From Pseudorhodoferax sp032153935 (lineage in GTDB: Bacteria > Pseudomonadota > Gammaproteobacteria > Burkholderiales > Burkholderiaceae_C): a DNA stretch of 64,000 bases. Shown here piece after piece: positions 16,185-25,500 of the stretch. The notes under the pieces are model-generated. The model had not been told where the DNA came from. It worked only from the letters and a program-made list of their open reading frames with translations, and did not search any database. A program made the position numbers and the translations under genes. Position 1 is the first letter of the stretch, and each line of letters starts with the position of its first letter. The DNA lies in contig NZ_CAXUQL020000001.1 in NCBI RefSeq assembly GCF_964253035.1, forward strand, positions 434,001 through 498,000, read 5' to 3'.

Positions 16185-17801
16185 ATGCCTGGCGCCTCGA
16201 TCACCGTCGAACTGAGTTCCCCGCAGACCGTGGACGGCCGGCCGGCCACCTACCAGTCACTGTGGCTGCTGGTGCGCCTGCTGCACGCGCATGCCGCAGG
16301 CCAGCCGGTGCGCATCGACGACCTGCGCGGCCAGGTCTCGGCCGCGCGCACGCAGCGCATGCTGGTCAGCCGCGCCTTCCGCGACTTCAAGGCCTGGGGC
16401 CTGGCGGTTGGCTGGGGCGAGGACCGCCAGCGCGACCCGCGCTTCCTGAACGCAGAACGCCGCAGCCAGGGCCCGTTCTGGCTGCCCGAGGCCCAGGCGC
16501 AGCGCCTGCTGCTGCTGGTGGAGGGCCAGGCGGCCACGCCGGCCGAGCGCGCGGCCTTCCTGGGCCTGCCGGCGCCGTTGGGCCATGCGGGCGCGGCGCC
16601 GGGTACGGCACCTGACGCCGTGCACCTGCAGGACGCCGGCTTCTGGCAGCAGCTGGTGGCCGCACAACAGGCCATGCGCCAGGGCCGCTGGGCAGCACAG
16701 CTGACGGCCGGCGGCGCGCCCGCGCCGGCCAGCGCGCTGCAGGCCATGCGCAGGGCGGCCCAGCTGGCCGGCAGCGACTTCCAGCGCGCGCTGGTCACGC
16801 TGAACGAGGCCCTGCTCTGGCGCCGCATCGGCGACGACGCGCAGGCACGCCGCCGCGTGCAGGCGCTCGGCCGCCAGCGCCTGGCCCGCCACGTGGCCGG
16901 GCACGACTACCTGGGCGCCATGGCGGCCATCGTCTCGGCCTGGTGCGACTACACGGCGCGCGACCTGCCGGCCGCCCGCGCGCAGCTGCAGACCATTGCG
17001 CGCGATCCGGCCCAGGGCGCGTTGCTGGCCCACCACCCGCAGGTGCGCTTCGAGTGGAGCAACCTGTGGGCGCTGGCCTGCCGTTCGCAGGCACTGGGCA
17101 GCGCCGCGCAAGCGCCCGCGCAGGCTGCGGCGCAGGCCGAGGAGTCGCTGCAGCATTTCGGCCGCGCGCTGGCGGCGGCCTTCGAGTCGCACTCCTTCGA
17201 CGCGGCCCAGCACGTGGCGGCCAACATGGGCATGGCAGTCTGGCTGTTCGAGCGCGTGGGACTGCAGGCCGGGGTGGACGGCGCCCGGCCGCGCGCCATC
17301 CAGTGGATCGCGTTCAGCGAATGGCTCAGCGGCCAGGCCGAACTGCAAGGGCGCTCTGCCTGGAATGCGATCTACCTGCTGCGCATCGCGCGCGGCGCCT
17401 GCCAGCCGCCGCCGCGCCCCACGCTGGCCCAGTTCCGCGCACTGGCACCGCTGACCCCTGCCACCCTGGCGCGGGAGGCCGGCCCGCTGGCGGAGGTGTT
17501 CCGTGGCGCCGACTGGCCGAACGACTGGGTCCAGGTGGCCAGCCAGCGCCTGGCCGAACACCGCAGCGGCGCGCGCCGCTATCCGGGCCTGCAGTACTGC
17601 GGCCTCTTGCTGGAGCAGGCCTGGTTCGCCGCGCACGCCGGCGCGCTGGCCCTGGCGGCACAGGCGCTGGCCGCGTTGCGTGAGGCCCTGCCCCAGCTGG
17701 TGGCCAGCGACCGCGCCTACTTCCGCGAGGTGTGGAACGACGGCCTGCCGACCGAGCTGCTGGCGCTGGAGCCGCCACCGCGCCGGCCGCGGGCGCGCTG
17801 A
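16185..17801 (+). CDS. orphan 538-residue protein, possible N-terminal winged helix plus helical repeats
   Basis: No family is recognised. Residues about 5-110 (VELSSPQTVDGRPATYQSLW, then LVRLLHA and DDLRGQVSAARTQRMLVSR) could be a winged-helix DNA-binding domain of the kind found in SARP-like activators, where a short beta strand precedes the helices. From about residue 150 to the end it is almost entirely alpha-helical, rich in Ala, Leu, Arg and Gln, consistent with TPR-like solenoid repeats. There is no signal peptide or membrane segment. The start ATG at 16185 has no ribosome site but a TAACCT hexamer 7 bases upstream. It diverges from the beta-lactamase and is followed by the mini AAA+ gene in the same direction. 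Confidence 0.75.
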   Translation: MPGASITVELSSPQTVDGRPATYQSLWLLVRLLHAHAAGQPVRIDDLRGQVSAARTQRMLVSRAFRDFKAWGLAVGWGEDRQRDPRFLNAERRSQGPFWLPEAQAQRLLLLVEGQAATPAERAAFLGLPAPLGHAGAAPGTAPDAVHLQDAGFWQQLVAAQQAMRQGRWAAQLTAGGAPAPASALQAMRRAAQLAGSDFQRALVTLNEALLWRRIGDDAQARRRVQALGRQRLARHVAGHDYLGAMAAIVSAWCDYTARDLPAARAQLQTIARDPAQGALLAHHPQVRFEWSNLWALACRSQALGSAAQAPAQAAAQAEESLQHFGRALAAAFESHSFDAAQHVAANMGMAVWLFERVGLQAGVDGARPRAIQWIAFSEWLSGQAELQGRSAWNAIYLLRIARGACQPPPRPTLAQFRALAPLTPATLAREAGPLAEVFRGADWPNDWVQVASQRLAEHRSGARRYPGLQYCGLLLEQAWFAAHAGALALAAQALAALREALPQLVASDRAYFREVWNDGLPTELLALEPPPRRPRAR

Positions 17802-17857
17802 AGCTGCGCAGCTGGCAGACAAGCGCCCCAGGCCAACCAGACATTAGCCCGCACCGC

Positions 17858-17869
17858 GACACAGGTCAC
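17858..17869. promoter_or_regulatory. shared 12-base motif upstream of mini AAA+ gene
   Basis: GACACAGGTCAC matches the reverse complement of 16171-16182 at 11 of 12 bases. It lies in the 198-base gap before the gene at 18000, a gap that is clearly richer in A and T than its surroundings and includes TGTGACAAAACACG just downstream. It may be a common regulatory site for the two genes. Confidence 0.35.
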
Positions 17870-17999
17870 TTGTATCAAAACGCGCGATCTGTGACAAAAC
17901 ACGATAGCAACACAAGCGCTGCAGGGCAGGCCTACAGTTGCCGCCAACAAGCCGAACAAATGGGGCGGACACGCCCACCAGCGCGGGGGAGGCACAAGC

Positions 18000-18497
18000 A
18001 TGCACGCAAGCACCATGGTTTCATCGCGCCCCGGGTTCCTGGGCCAACCCCGTGTCGACCCGGGTGCGTTGCCAGAAGCAGCCATGGAATTGGCAAACCG
18101 CCATGCCCGCGATGACGCACCCCTGCTGATCAGCGGCCAGGCCGGCACCGGTCGCGCGCGCATGGCGCGCGCCGTGCACTATCTGGGTCCGCGGCGCCCG
18201 CGTCCCTTCATTCCCCTGCACTGTGCGACGCTGCGCGGCCAGCAGTTCGAGAACGCCCTGCCCACGCTGGTGCAGATGGCCGAAGGCGGCACGCTGTTCC
18301 TGGACGAGATCACGCACCTGCCGGCAAGCGGCCAGGATGCGCTGTGGCGCATGCTGCAGACGGGAAGTGAACCCGCGGTCCGCTGGATCGCAAGCGCCGA
18401 GGACCTGCCTGCGCGGGCGGCTGCGGGCACCTTCCACGGCGCGCTGCTGCAATGGCTTGCCACGGCCCGCATCGACCTGCCGCCGCAGCTGCCATGA
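18000..18497 (+). CDS. truncated sigma-54-activator-like AAA+ protein lacking GAFTGA loop
   Basis: A 165-residue protein resembling the alpha/beta core of bacterial enhancer-binding proteins. A Walker A-like loop reads GQAGTGRAR (residues 46-54) with Arg52 in place of the catalytic Lys; IPLHCATLRGQQFE follows, and Walker B is GGTLFLDEITHLP (Asp102, Glu103). Between them about 25 residues, including the sigma-54-contacting GAFTGA loop, are missing. Downstream, RWIASAEDLPARAAAGTFHG mimics the sensor I region, and the protein ends near the usual PPL motif. The lid and any DNA-binding domain are absent. A strong GGGGGAGG ribosome site precedes the ATG, which argues for expression. It is probably ATPase-dead and may be a regulatory partner; the function is unknown. 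Confidence 0.8.
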   Translation: MHASTMVSSRPGFLGQPRVDPGALPEAAMELANRHARDDAPLLISGQAGTGRARMARAVHYLGPRRPRPFIPLHCATLRGQQFENALPTLVQMAEGGTLFLDEITHLPASGQDALWRMLQTGSEPAVRWIASAEDLPARAAAGTFHGALLQWLATARIDLPPQLP

Positions 18498-18522
18498 GGC
18501 CCTGCGCAAGGGCTGGAAGGCA

Positions 18523-18957
18523 TCAGACCGGATCGATGCGGTAGCCGACCGCCAGCGCCTCGGTGTACTCGGCATATGGACCCTCGCGCAACTGGCCCGG
18601 CACGAGTTGCGCCGGCGGCTTGAGATAGGCCTGCACACGCAGCGCGGCGTGCGGCGCATCGAGGGCTTCGACGGCGATCTCCGCGCGCACGTAGCCGCCC
18701 GGCAGGCCCACCTCTTCGAAGGCGTCCATCGCCGCCAGCAGCGCGGCGTCCACCGCGAAGACCTCGCCTGCCACGTGCTGGCCCCGGCCCGGCAGGTCCA
18801 CGAGCCAGGGGGCGCGGTCCTCGTTGGGCAGCTGCACCACATACAGCGGATAGGGCTGCTGCGTGCGGTAGCCCCCGCCGACACGGCGCCCGCTGTTGCG
18901 GAAGAAGTTCGGAAAGCCCTGCTTGAGGGTGCCGTAGACGAAGACCAGCGTGTCCAT
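18523..18957 (-). CDS. AIG2/GGACT-type gamma-glutamylcyclotransferase
   Basis: A 144-residue protein of the gamma-glutamylcyclotransferase-like fold. The substrate-binding loop is VYGTLKQGFPN (residues 7-17), and the catalytic acid is Glu81 or Glu82 in MDAFEEVGLPGGYVR, followed by the family's YVR strand. GGACT-type members release 5-oxoproline from gamma-glutamyl amines. The ATG at 18957 starts immediately before the YGTL strand; the frame is open further upstream only because it overlaps the preceding gene. It lies 5 bases after a GNAT gene and is probably co-transcribed with it. Confidence 0.88.
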   Translation of the reverse strand: MDTLVFVYGTLKQGFPNFFRNSGRRVGGGYRTQQPYPLYVVQLPNEDRAPWLVDLPGRGQHVAGEVFAVDAALLAAMDAFEEVGLPGGYVRAEIAVEALDAPHAALRVQAYLKPPAQLVPGQLREGPYAEYTEALAVGYRIDPV

Positions 18958-18962
18958 GGCCT

Positions 18963-19454
18963 TCACCCCAGGCGCAGGCGGTAGAAGCGGCTGTCCACCG
19001 CCATGACGGGAAAGGCCGGCGGCAGCGCCGCCCGGTCGACCAGGGCGAAGCCGTTCTTCTCGTAGAAGCGGTGCGCGGCCAGGAATTGCGCCGTGGTCCC
19101 CAGGTAGACCTGCGCCACGGCCCGCGCGGCCGCCCATTGCGCCAGCGTGTCCAGCAGCCCCTGCGCCACGCCGTGGACTGCGCCGCGCCACGCCGGCGCG
19201 ACGAACATCTTGCGCAACGCGGCCTGCCCGCCGCCGATGTCGCGCAGGCCGATGCAGCCGACCACGGTGCCACCGGCCTCGGCCACCCAGAAGTTGCCGC
19301 TGCCCTGCTGGTAGAAGCCCTGGATGTCGGCCAGGTCCGGCTGCGCTGCGCGCGTGATGGGGATGCCGAACTCCTGCTGCTGGATCGGCAGGATCAGTGC
19401 GGCGATGGCATCGGCATCGGCGGGGCGGGCGGGGCGGATGGTTGGCGCGCTCAT
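18963..19454 (-). CDS. GNAT-family N-acetyltransferase
   Basis: A 163-residue acetyltransferase. It begins TIRPARPADADAIAALIL, the usual first GNAT strand and helix; the acetyl-CoA region is LRKMFVAPAWRGAVHGVAQG, and the end has FLAAHRFYEKNGFALVDRA (motif B). The pyrophosphate loop lacks the exact R-G-x-G-x-G/A spacing of the consensus (RGAVHGVA). The substrate is unknown. The downstream cyclotransferase gene follows after 5 bases, so the two form a likely operon. Confidence 0.87.
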   Translation of the reverse strand: MSAPTIRPARPADADAIAALILPIQQQEFGIPITRAAQPDLADIQGFYQQGSGNFWVAEAGGTVVGCIGLRDIGGGQAALRKMFVAPAWRGAVHGVAQGLLDTLAQWAAARAVAQVYLGTTAQFLAAHRFYEKNGFALVDRAALPPAFPVMAVDSRFYRLRLG

Positions 19455-19513
19455 CCCTGCAGTGTGCCGCAGGCCGCAGCGTGCCCCCCCGCAGAGGCGG
19501 TGCGGCGTCCAGT

Positions 19514-19993
19514 TCAGCGGTACCGGGCGGCCGTGATGAATTGGCCGAAGCTCTCGCACCAGACGATCACCGTGGTGTAGCGCGCCACGTCGATCGGTTC
19601 GGGCACGGCCACCACGAAGTTGCGGAAGGTGCGCACATCGCCCACGCGCGCCATGCCGGCCTTCAGGCGCAGGAAGTCGGCTTCGGTCTCGACGAATTCG
19701 GGGGAGAGGTAGAGCTTGTAGTCCGGCCCCGGCGCCAACTCGCCGGCCAACGCGATGCTGCGCGCCGCCACCGTGACCGTGCCCTCGCCCCAGTGCAGCG
19801 CGTCGCTGTCCTTCAGGTCGCGCCGGAACTGCGCGGTCCACTGCGCGGAGCGGGCCTGGGCCGCGACCTCGGTGGCGCTGGGCGCAGGCGGTGCCGTGAG
19901 GATGGGCAGCAGGTAAATGCCCAAGCCGACGCCGAAGAGCAGCACCAGCGCATGCGAAACCAGCAACAGAGCGAAGCGTGTGACGCGGGACAT
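19514..19993 (-). CDS. DM13-domain membrane-anchored protein
   Basis: A 159-residue protein with one N-terminal membrane helix (FALLLVSHALVLLFGVGLGI, residues 7-26) and a periplasmic DM13 domain. DM13 features visible are the GEGTVTV strand, a GPDYKLYLS strand, VGDVRTFRNFVVAVP and the closing YTTVIVWCESFGQFITAA. The family is proposed to have redox or electron-transfer roles through a conserved Cys, here in VIVWCESF, but biochemical proof is limited. It is probably a single-gene unit, divergent from gltS across a 243-base gap. Confidence 0.85.
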   Translation of the reverse strand: MSRVTRFALLLVSHALVLLFGVGLGIYLLPILTAPPAPSATEVAAQARSAQWTAQFRRDLKDSDALHWGEGTVTVAARSIALAGELAPGPDYKLYLSPEFVETEADFLRLKAGMARVGDVRTFRNFVVAVPEPIDVARYTTVIVWCESFGQFITAARYR

Positions 19994-20236
19994 GGCAGCG
20001 CCTGGACATTTGGGAGGCCGCATTGTGCGCAAGGCGCATCGGTCCGCCAAGCGCGTCCCGCCACGGCATTCGCAGCACGGGCAATCGTATGCGAAAGACA
20101 CATAGCCCTCGCGCGTTAGCCCCGATGCATACCAGTGCGGCGCAGTGCCGATAATCGCCGGCACCCGGCAGCGGCCGGCGTCCTGCGCGTCGAACGGTCG
20201 GGCGCACGGGACTCTTCGAACACCAAGGAGCCATGC

Positions 20237-21442
20237 ATGACCGTTTGGAAACTCGACATCGCCCAGACCGTGGCCGTGGCTGCGGCGCTGCTGGCGCTGG
20301 GCGAATACATCAAGAACCGCGTTCCCCTCTTCTCGCGCTACTTCATCCCGGCGCCCATCATCGGTGGGCTGATCTTCTCCATCATCGCCCTGATAGGCCA
20401 CCAGAGCGACAGCTTCGGCTTCCAGTTCTACGAGAACATGCGCAGCTTCCTCCTGCTGGTGTTCTTCACGACCATCGGTTTCTCCGCCAGCTTCGAGCTG
20501 CTCAAGAAGGGTGGCGTCGGCGTGGCGCTGTTCCTGCTGTGCGCCGTCATCCTGGTGTGCGTCCAGAACGGCGTGGGCGTGGCGCTGGCCCAGGCGCTCG
20601 GCGCGCATCCGCTGATTGGCCTGGCGGCGGGCTCGATCTCGCTGACGGGCGGCCACGGAACGTCTGCCGCCTTCGGCCCGCTGCTAGAGCAGGCCGGCGC
20701 GGTCGGCGCACTGCCGGCGGCGATCGCCGCGTCCACCTACGGCCTGGTGGCCGGCTGCGTGATCGGCGGGCCGGTCGGCACACTGCTGATGCGCCGCTAC
20801 GGCCTTCGTGGCCCCAAGGTGACCGGCACCAGCGACAGGACGGAGACCACCCGCATCCAGACCGCCGTGGAAACCACGGACACCAACGACGACACCGTCC
20901 TGCGCGCGACCATCTTGCTGATGGTGGCCATCGGCTTGGGCACCGTGCTGGTCAACTGGCTCAAGGACATGGGCCTGACGCTGCCCGCCTATCTGGGCCC
21001 GATGCTGATGGCCGCGGTGATCCGCAACATCATCGACTGGCGCAACTGGGCCTTGCCGAGCCGCCAGTTCGAGGTGGTGGGCAACGTCTCGCTGGCCTTC
21101 TTCCTCACCATGGCGCTGATGTCCATGAAGCTGTGGGAACTGGCGGCCGTTGCCGGGCCGCTATTGGCGATCCTGGTGGTGCAGACCGCCATCATGTTCG
21201 CGTTCGCCTACTTCGTGACCTTCCGGATCATGGGCCGCGACTACGACGCCGCCGTCATGGCCGCCGGGCACTGCGGCTTCGGCATGGGCGCCACGCCCAA
21301 CGCCATGGCGAACATGCAGGCGTTCGCACGGGTCAACGGTCCGTCGTTCAAGGCCTTCTTCGTGATCCCGCTGGTGGGCTCGCTGTTCATCGACTTCTTC
21401 AACGCGGTGATCATCACGTCGTTCATGGGCTTCTTCAAGTAA
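20237..21442 (+). CDS. gltS: sodium/glutamate symporter
   Basis: A 401-residue inner-membrane transporter with about ten hydrophobic helices. AGSISLTGGHGTSAAFGP (about residues 134-151) and the related AAGHCGFGMGATPNAMANM near residue 340 are the paired re-entrant-loop motifs of the GltS family, which imports L-glutamate with sodium. AAGGAG at 20225-20230 sits 6 bases before the ATG at 20237 and decides the start over the upstream in-frame ATG. It is followed by a convergent gene, so it is monocistronic. Confidence 0.95.
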   Translation: MTVWKLDIAQTVAVAAALLALGEYIKNRVPLFSRYFIPAPIIGGLIFSIIALIGHQSDSFGFQFYENMRSFLLLVFFTTIGFSASFELLKKGGVGVALFLLCAVILVCVQNGVGVALAQALGAHPLIGLAAGSISLTGGHGTSAAFGPLLEQAGAVGALPAAIAASTYGLVAGCVIGGPVGTLLMRRYGLRGPKVTGTSDRTETTRIQTAVETTDTNDDTVLRATILLMVAIGLGTVLVNWLKDMGLTLPAYLGPMLMAAVIRNIIDWRNWALPSRQFEVVGNVSLAFFLTMALMSMKLWELAAVAGPLLAILVVQTAIMFAFAYFVTFRIMGRDYDAAVMAAGHCGFGMGATPNAMANMQAFARVNGPSFKAFFVIPLVGSLFIDFFNAVIITSFMGFFK

Positions 21443-21458
21443 GCCCGGTACGGGCGCG

Positions 21459-22310
21459 TCAGAACGGGGCGTCGTCGGCCGGGGCCGCTGCGCCAGCGCC
21501 CTGGCCCGGTTTGCCCAGCAGCGCCAGCACCTGCTTGCGCAGCGCGGCGTTCTCCGATTCCAGTTCCTTGACGCGCTTGCGCAGTACGGCCACTTCGTCT
21601 TCTCCGGTCGTCGCGGCGGCGTCGTCCGTCTCGCCCGGCTCGTCCTTCTCGCGCGCCGGCTTGCGCTTGGCCTCGCGCACGCGCTTGGCGGCCTGCTTGA
21701 GCTCGTCCTTGCCGGCCGCGGCCGCGGCGGTCTGCTCCTCGACCGGCAGGCTGGCCACGGCTGCTGCAGCGCTCAGCGTGATGTCACCTGACTTGACGGC
21801 GGCCACCACCTCGGGCGCGGCGCTCTGCTGGATCTTCTCGATCATCACGACCTGGTTGCTCTTGAGCCGCGCGGCGCGTGCCAGGGCCTCGCGGCTGTCC
21901 AGCGATTCGCTCTTGGGCAGCGGCGCAGCAGCGTCCGGCGGCGCGGCTTCGGCACCCTCGGCCGGTGCCGCCTTGGCGCGCTCGCGCCGGCTGGCCACGA
22001 TCTCGCGCTTGCGCAGCGCCAGCACGCCGCGCTGGAAGTCGGACACGCTGCGCCGGCCCAGGTGCTGGTCGATCATCCACAGGTGCACGTCTTCCATCGA
22101 CTGGAACCGCGTGTTCTGCACGGTCTGGAACGGCAGGCCGTGCCTCTGGCAGATGCCGTAACGGTTGTGGCCGTCCACCAGCACGTCGCCCCACAGCACC
22201 AGCGCGTCGCGGCAGCCTTCGGCCAACAGGCTGCGTTCCAGCGCCTCGTATTCATCCGGCGTCAGCGGATCGATGTAGGCCTTGAGTTCTTCGTTGACGA
22301 CGATGTCCAT
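21459..22310 (-). CDS. orphan ParB-like nuclease-domain protein with coiled-coil tail
   Basis: A 283-residue protein. Residues 1-95 match a ParB/Sulfiredoxin-like N-terminal domain: LTPDEYEALERSLLAEGCRD and the VLVDGHNRYGICQRHGLP box (compare D-G-x-R-R in ParB). The middle is a low-complexity Ala/Glu/Pro linker. A helical domain follows (VVMIEKIQQSAAPEVVAAVK), and the C-terminus carries a clear leucine-type heptad zipper (VAVLRKRVKELESENAALR) for dimerisation. It has no ParA partner and no origin nearby, so it is likely an accessory regulator rather than a segregation protein. It is AT-separated and divergent from the large lipoprotein gene. Confidence 0.82.
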   Translation of the reverse strand: MDIVVNEELKAYIDPLTPDEYEALERSLLAEGCRDALVLWGDVLVDGHNRYGICQRHGLPFQTVQNTRFQSMEDVHLWMIDQHLGRRSVSDFQRGVLALRKREIVASRRERAKAAPAEGAEAAPPDAAAPLPKSESLDSREALARAARLKSNQVVMIEKIQQSAAPEVVAAVKSGDITLSAAAAVASLPVEEQTAAAAAGKDELKQAAKRVREAKRKPAREKDEPGETDDAAATTGEDEVAVLRKRVKELESENAALRKQVLALLGKPGQGAGAAAPADDAPF

Positions 22311-22394
22311 GGGCGCTCAGGAAAAAAGTTGCGGATTCTAGAAGGCGCGGCCATGTGCCCTGGCGTTCGATCAGCGCAGGATTCAAACCATTGA

Positions 22395-22410
22395 TTGTGA
22401 AGATTCACAA
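22395..22410. promoter_or_regulatory. TTGTGA-N4-TCACAA dyad in divergent promoter
   Basis: TTGTGA (22395-22400) and TCACAA (22405-22410) form a perfect 6-base inverted repeat with a 4-base spacer, in an AT-rich 199-base gap between the ParB-like gene and the large lipoprotein gene. The half sites resemble those of the CRP/FNR superfamily (TGTGA, TTGAT), with FNR-type spacing. The binding protein is not identified. Confidence 0.45.
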
Positions 22411-22509
22411 AATTCAGTAACCAAACATTAGGCACCATCGCCCAGCCCGACATGACACGCCTGTGCACGCAGGCCACCTACTTCGACACACCGACCAGAG
22501 AGCAAGGCC

Positions 22510-25500
22510 TTGACCACGACCGTCCACAGCTGGCCGCCACGCGCGCGGACCGCCAGCCTCCTCCCTCGCCTCCTTCAATTGTCTTTCTGTTGGCTGCTGG
22601 CAGCGTTCCTGGCCGCATGCGGCGGGGGCGGTGGTGACGATAGCCCGGCAACGGAGATCGCGTTCACCGTGCAACCCGCCGATGTCCAGGCCGTCGATGG
22701 CAACGCCGCGGTGTTGACCGCAGTGGTCCGCGGCGACACCGACCTGCAGTGGCAGCGCCTCGAGCCGGCCGGGTGGGTTGACATTCCAGGCGCGACGGAC
22801 GCTCGGTACGTCCTGGCCGTGGTCAGAGTCAGCGACCAGGGAGCGCAGTTCCGGGTTCAGGCCACCAGCCGGGCCAATCGCGCCAATCAGGTGATGAGCT
22901 CGGTCGTGACGCTGACAGTCGCGACCGCACCGGTTGCGCTCACCATCACCGTGCAGCCCGGCGACCAGTCGGTCATCGAAGGGCAGCAGGTCGCACTGAG
23001 CGTGACCGTCCTGGGCACCTCTCCCGCCTACCAGTGGCAACGCAGCAACGACGGCACAAACTGGGCCGATGTGATCGGTGCGACCGCGCCGACACTGGTG
23101 TTTCCGTCCACGCTGGCCGACCACCAGCGGGCGTTCCGCGCCGTCGTCGTCAACGCCGTCGGCACGGTCACCAGCGCCACGGCACATCTCACGGTGACGG
23201 CCGCGGGTGCGCCGGTCTTTGTCGCGAATCCGGCGCCGATGTCCGCGTTCCCCGGCCAGAGCGTCACGTTCAGTGCCAGCGCGGCGGGCACACCGGCGCC
23301 AACGATCCGATGGCAAGCCAGCACGGATTCCGGGACCTCCTGGGCGGACATCGCCGGCTCCAACGGCGACAGCTTCACCATCGCAGCGGCCACGGCGTCC
23401 GACGATGGCAGGCTAGTCCGCGCCGTGGCGACCAACACCCACGGCGATGTGTTCTCCGCAGCGGCAAGGCTCTCTGTCCTGCCGGGCCTTGTACCGGCGA
23501 TACAGGTCCAGCCAGAGGACCGCACCGTCGGACAGGGCATGCAGGCCAGCTTCCATGTGATGGCCCGCGGCGTCCCGACCCCCACTTACCAATGGCAGGT
23601 GAGCACCGACGGTGGCATCACGTTTGCCAACGTCAACGGCGCAACGCAGGCGTCGTTGTTCCTTGCAGCTGCGACCCCGGCGGACGACGGCCAGCGCTTT
23701 CGCGTCGTGGTCACCAACAGCGAGGGTTCTGTCACCAGCTCCGCAGCGCGGCTGCGCATCTATGACGCGCCCAGGATCACCCTGCAACCCATGGCGTCGA
23801 CCTGGCGACCTGGGCAGCGGGATGCACTGTTCACCGCTGCGGCGAGCGGCAATAGCCCCCAGTACCAGTGGCAGCTCAGCACCGACGCAGGCGCGTCCTG
23901 GGTCGACGCGCCCGGCGCCACCGGCACAAGCTATGTGCACGGCGCGGCCGCATCGGCAGCTGTCAACGACGTCCGCGTGGTCGTCCGCAACGAACTCGGC
24001 GAGGCCATCAGCGATCCGGCAAATTTGGAAGCCTTGACATGGCAGACGGTTGCGCCGCGTCCATTCGGGGGCACGTTGCTGGGCCTGGCCTGGCGTGACG
24101 CGACGACCGTGCTGGCCACCGGCACCCAGGGCGGCATTCTGCGTAGCACCGATGCCGGCGCGACCTGGTCGACCGTCAGCGAAAGCAGCCCTGCATCCCG
24201 GTACCTGCCGGGCATTGCCTTCGATGGCAACGGCGTCGGCATCACAGCGAGCTACGCCGGGAGCGGCAACGGCAACTATCCGATCAAGCGCAGCGTGGAC
24301 GGCGGCCTGCATTGGGTGGAGGTTCAGATGCCGGTCACCACGGGGCTGAACGCTGCGGCCTTCAGCAACACCGGCGCATTCTGCTTGGCTGGCAACAACG
24401 GCACGATCTTGCGCAGCACCGACGCGGGCCAGACCTGGGTGGCCGCCGTCAGCGACGGCGGGCCAGCCGCGCTGCGCGGCATGGCCTTCAACGCCGACGG
24501 CGTCGGCCTGGCCGTCGGCGCCAGCGGCACGGTCCTGCGCACCATCAATGGCGGTGCCAACTGGACCCGTGTCGCCAGCGGCGCCGGCACGCTCGCGGCC
24601 GTGGCATTCGCCACGCGCGACATCGCCTTCGCCGGCGGCGGCAACGGCACACTGCTGCGCAGCCTGGACGCTGGCCAGACCTGGCAAACCGTGGCGAGCG
24701 GAACGACACAGGACATCAACAGCATCCATTTCGGCAATGCGACCGCAGGCGTACTGGGGCTGACCCAAGGCGGAGTGCGAATGACGTCCGACGGCGGCGC
24801 CAGCTGGGCTGCTGCCGCGCTCTCTCCGTCTGGCGCCACGGTCCATGCCGTGCGCTTCGGCGCCAATGGCCAGGCGGTTGCAGTCGGCGAGCTCGGCAGC
24901 ATCTTCCGCAGCGCGGACAACGGGCAGACCTGGAGCACGGTGTCGCCCGGTGGCAACTTCGGGCAGTCGCTGATGGGCGTGGCCTTCGCGACACCAACCC
25001 ATGGCGTCGTCGTCGGCATCGGGGGTCGTTTGTTGCGCAGTACCGATGCCGGACTGAACTGGACGGCCACTGTCAGCGGCACCTCGGAGCAGTTGAACAC
25101 GGTCGGCTTCTTCGACGCCACGACCGGCGTGGCCATGGGCTCCAACGGAACGATCGTGCGCACTGCAGATGCTGGAGCCTCCTGGTCGGCTGTGTCCAGC
25201 GGCACCACCGATACGTTTCAAGCGTTTGCGCCCGTGAACGGAACGACAGGCGTGGCATCGTCCACATTCGGCCTGTGGCGCACGACAAACGCCGGCGCAA
25301 GCTGGGCGCCGGTGCCGGGCGCCGCTTTCTCTGCGCGCAGCCTGACCTTCAGCTCACAGACTGGCCTGGCGGTCGGCGACAGTGGAGAAATCCGGCGCAG
25401 CACGGATGGCGGGCAGCTGTGGACTGCAGTGCCCAGTGGTACCTCCGAATCCATCCAGGCCGTGACGTTCGTGACACCGAGCCGCGTGGTTGCCGTAGGG

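Noticed and set aside
21459..22310. Replication origin or partition locus at the ParB-like gene
   Set aside because: There is no parA, parS-like repeat, dnaA or iteron cluster here.
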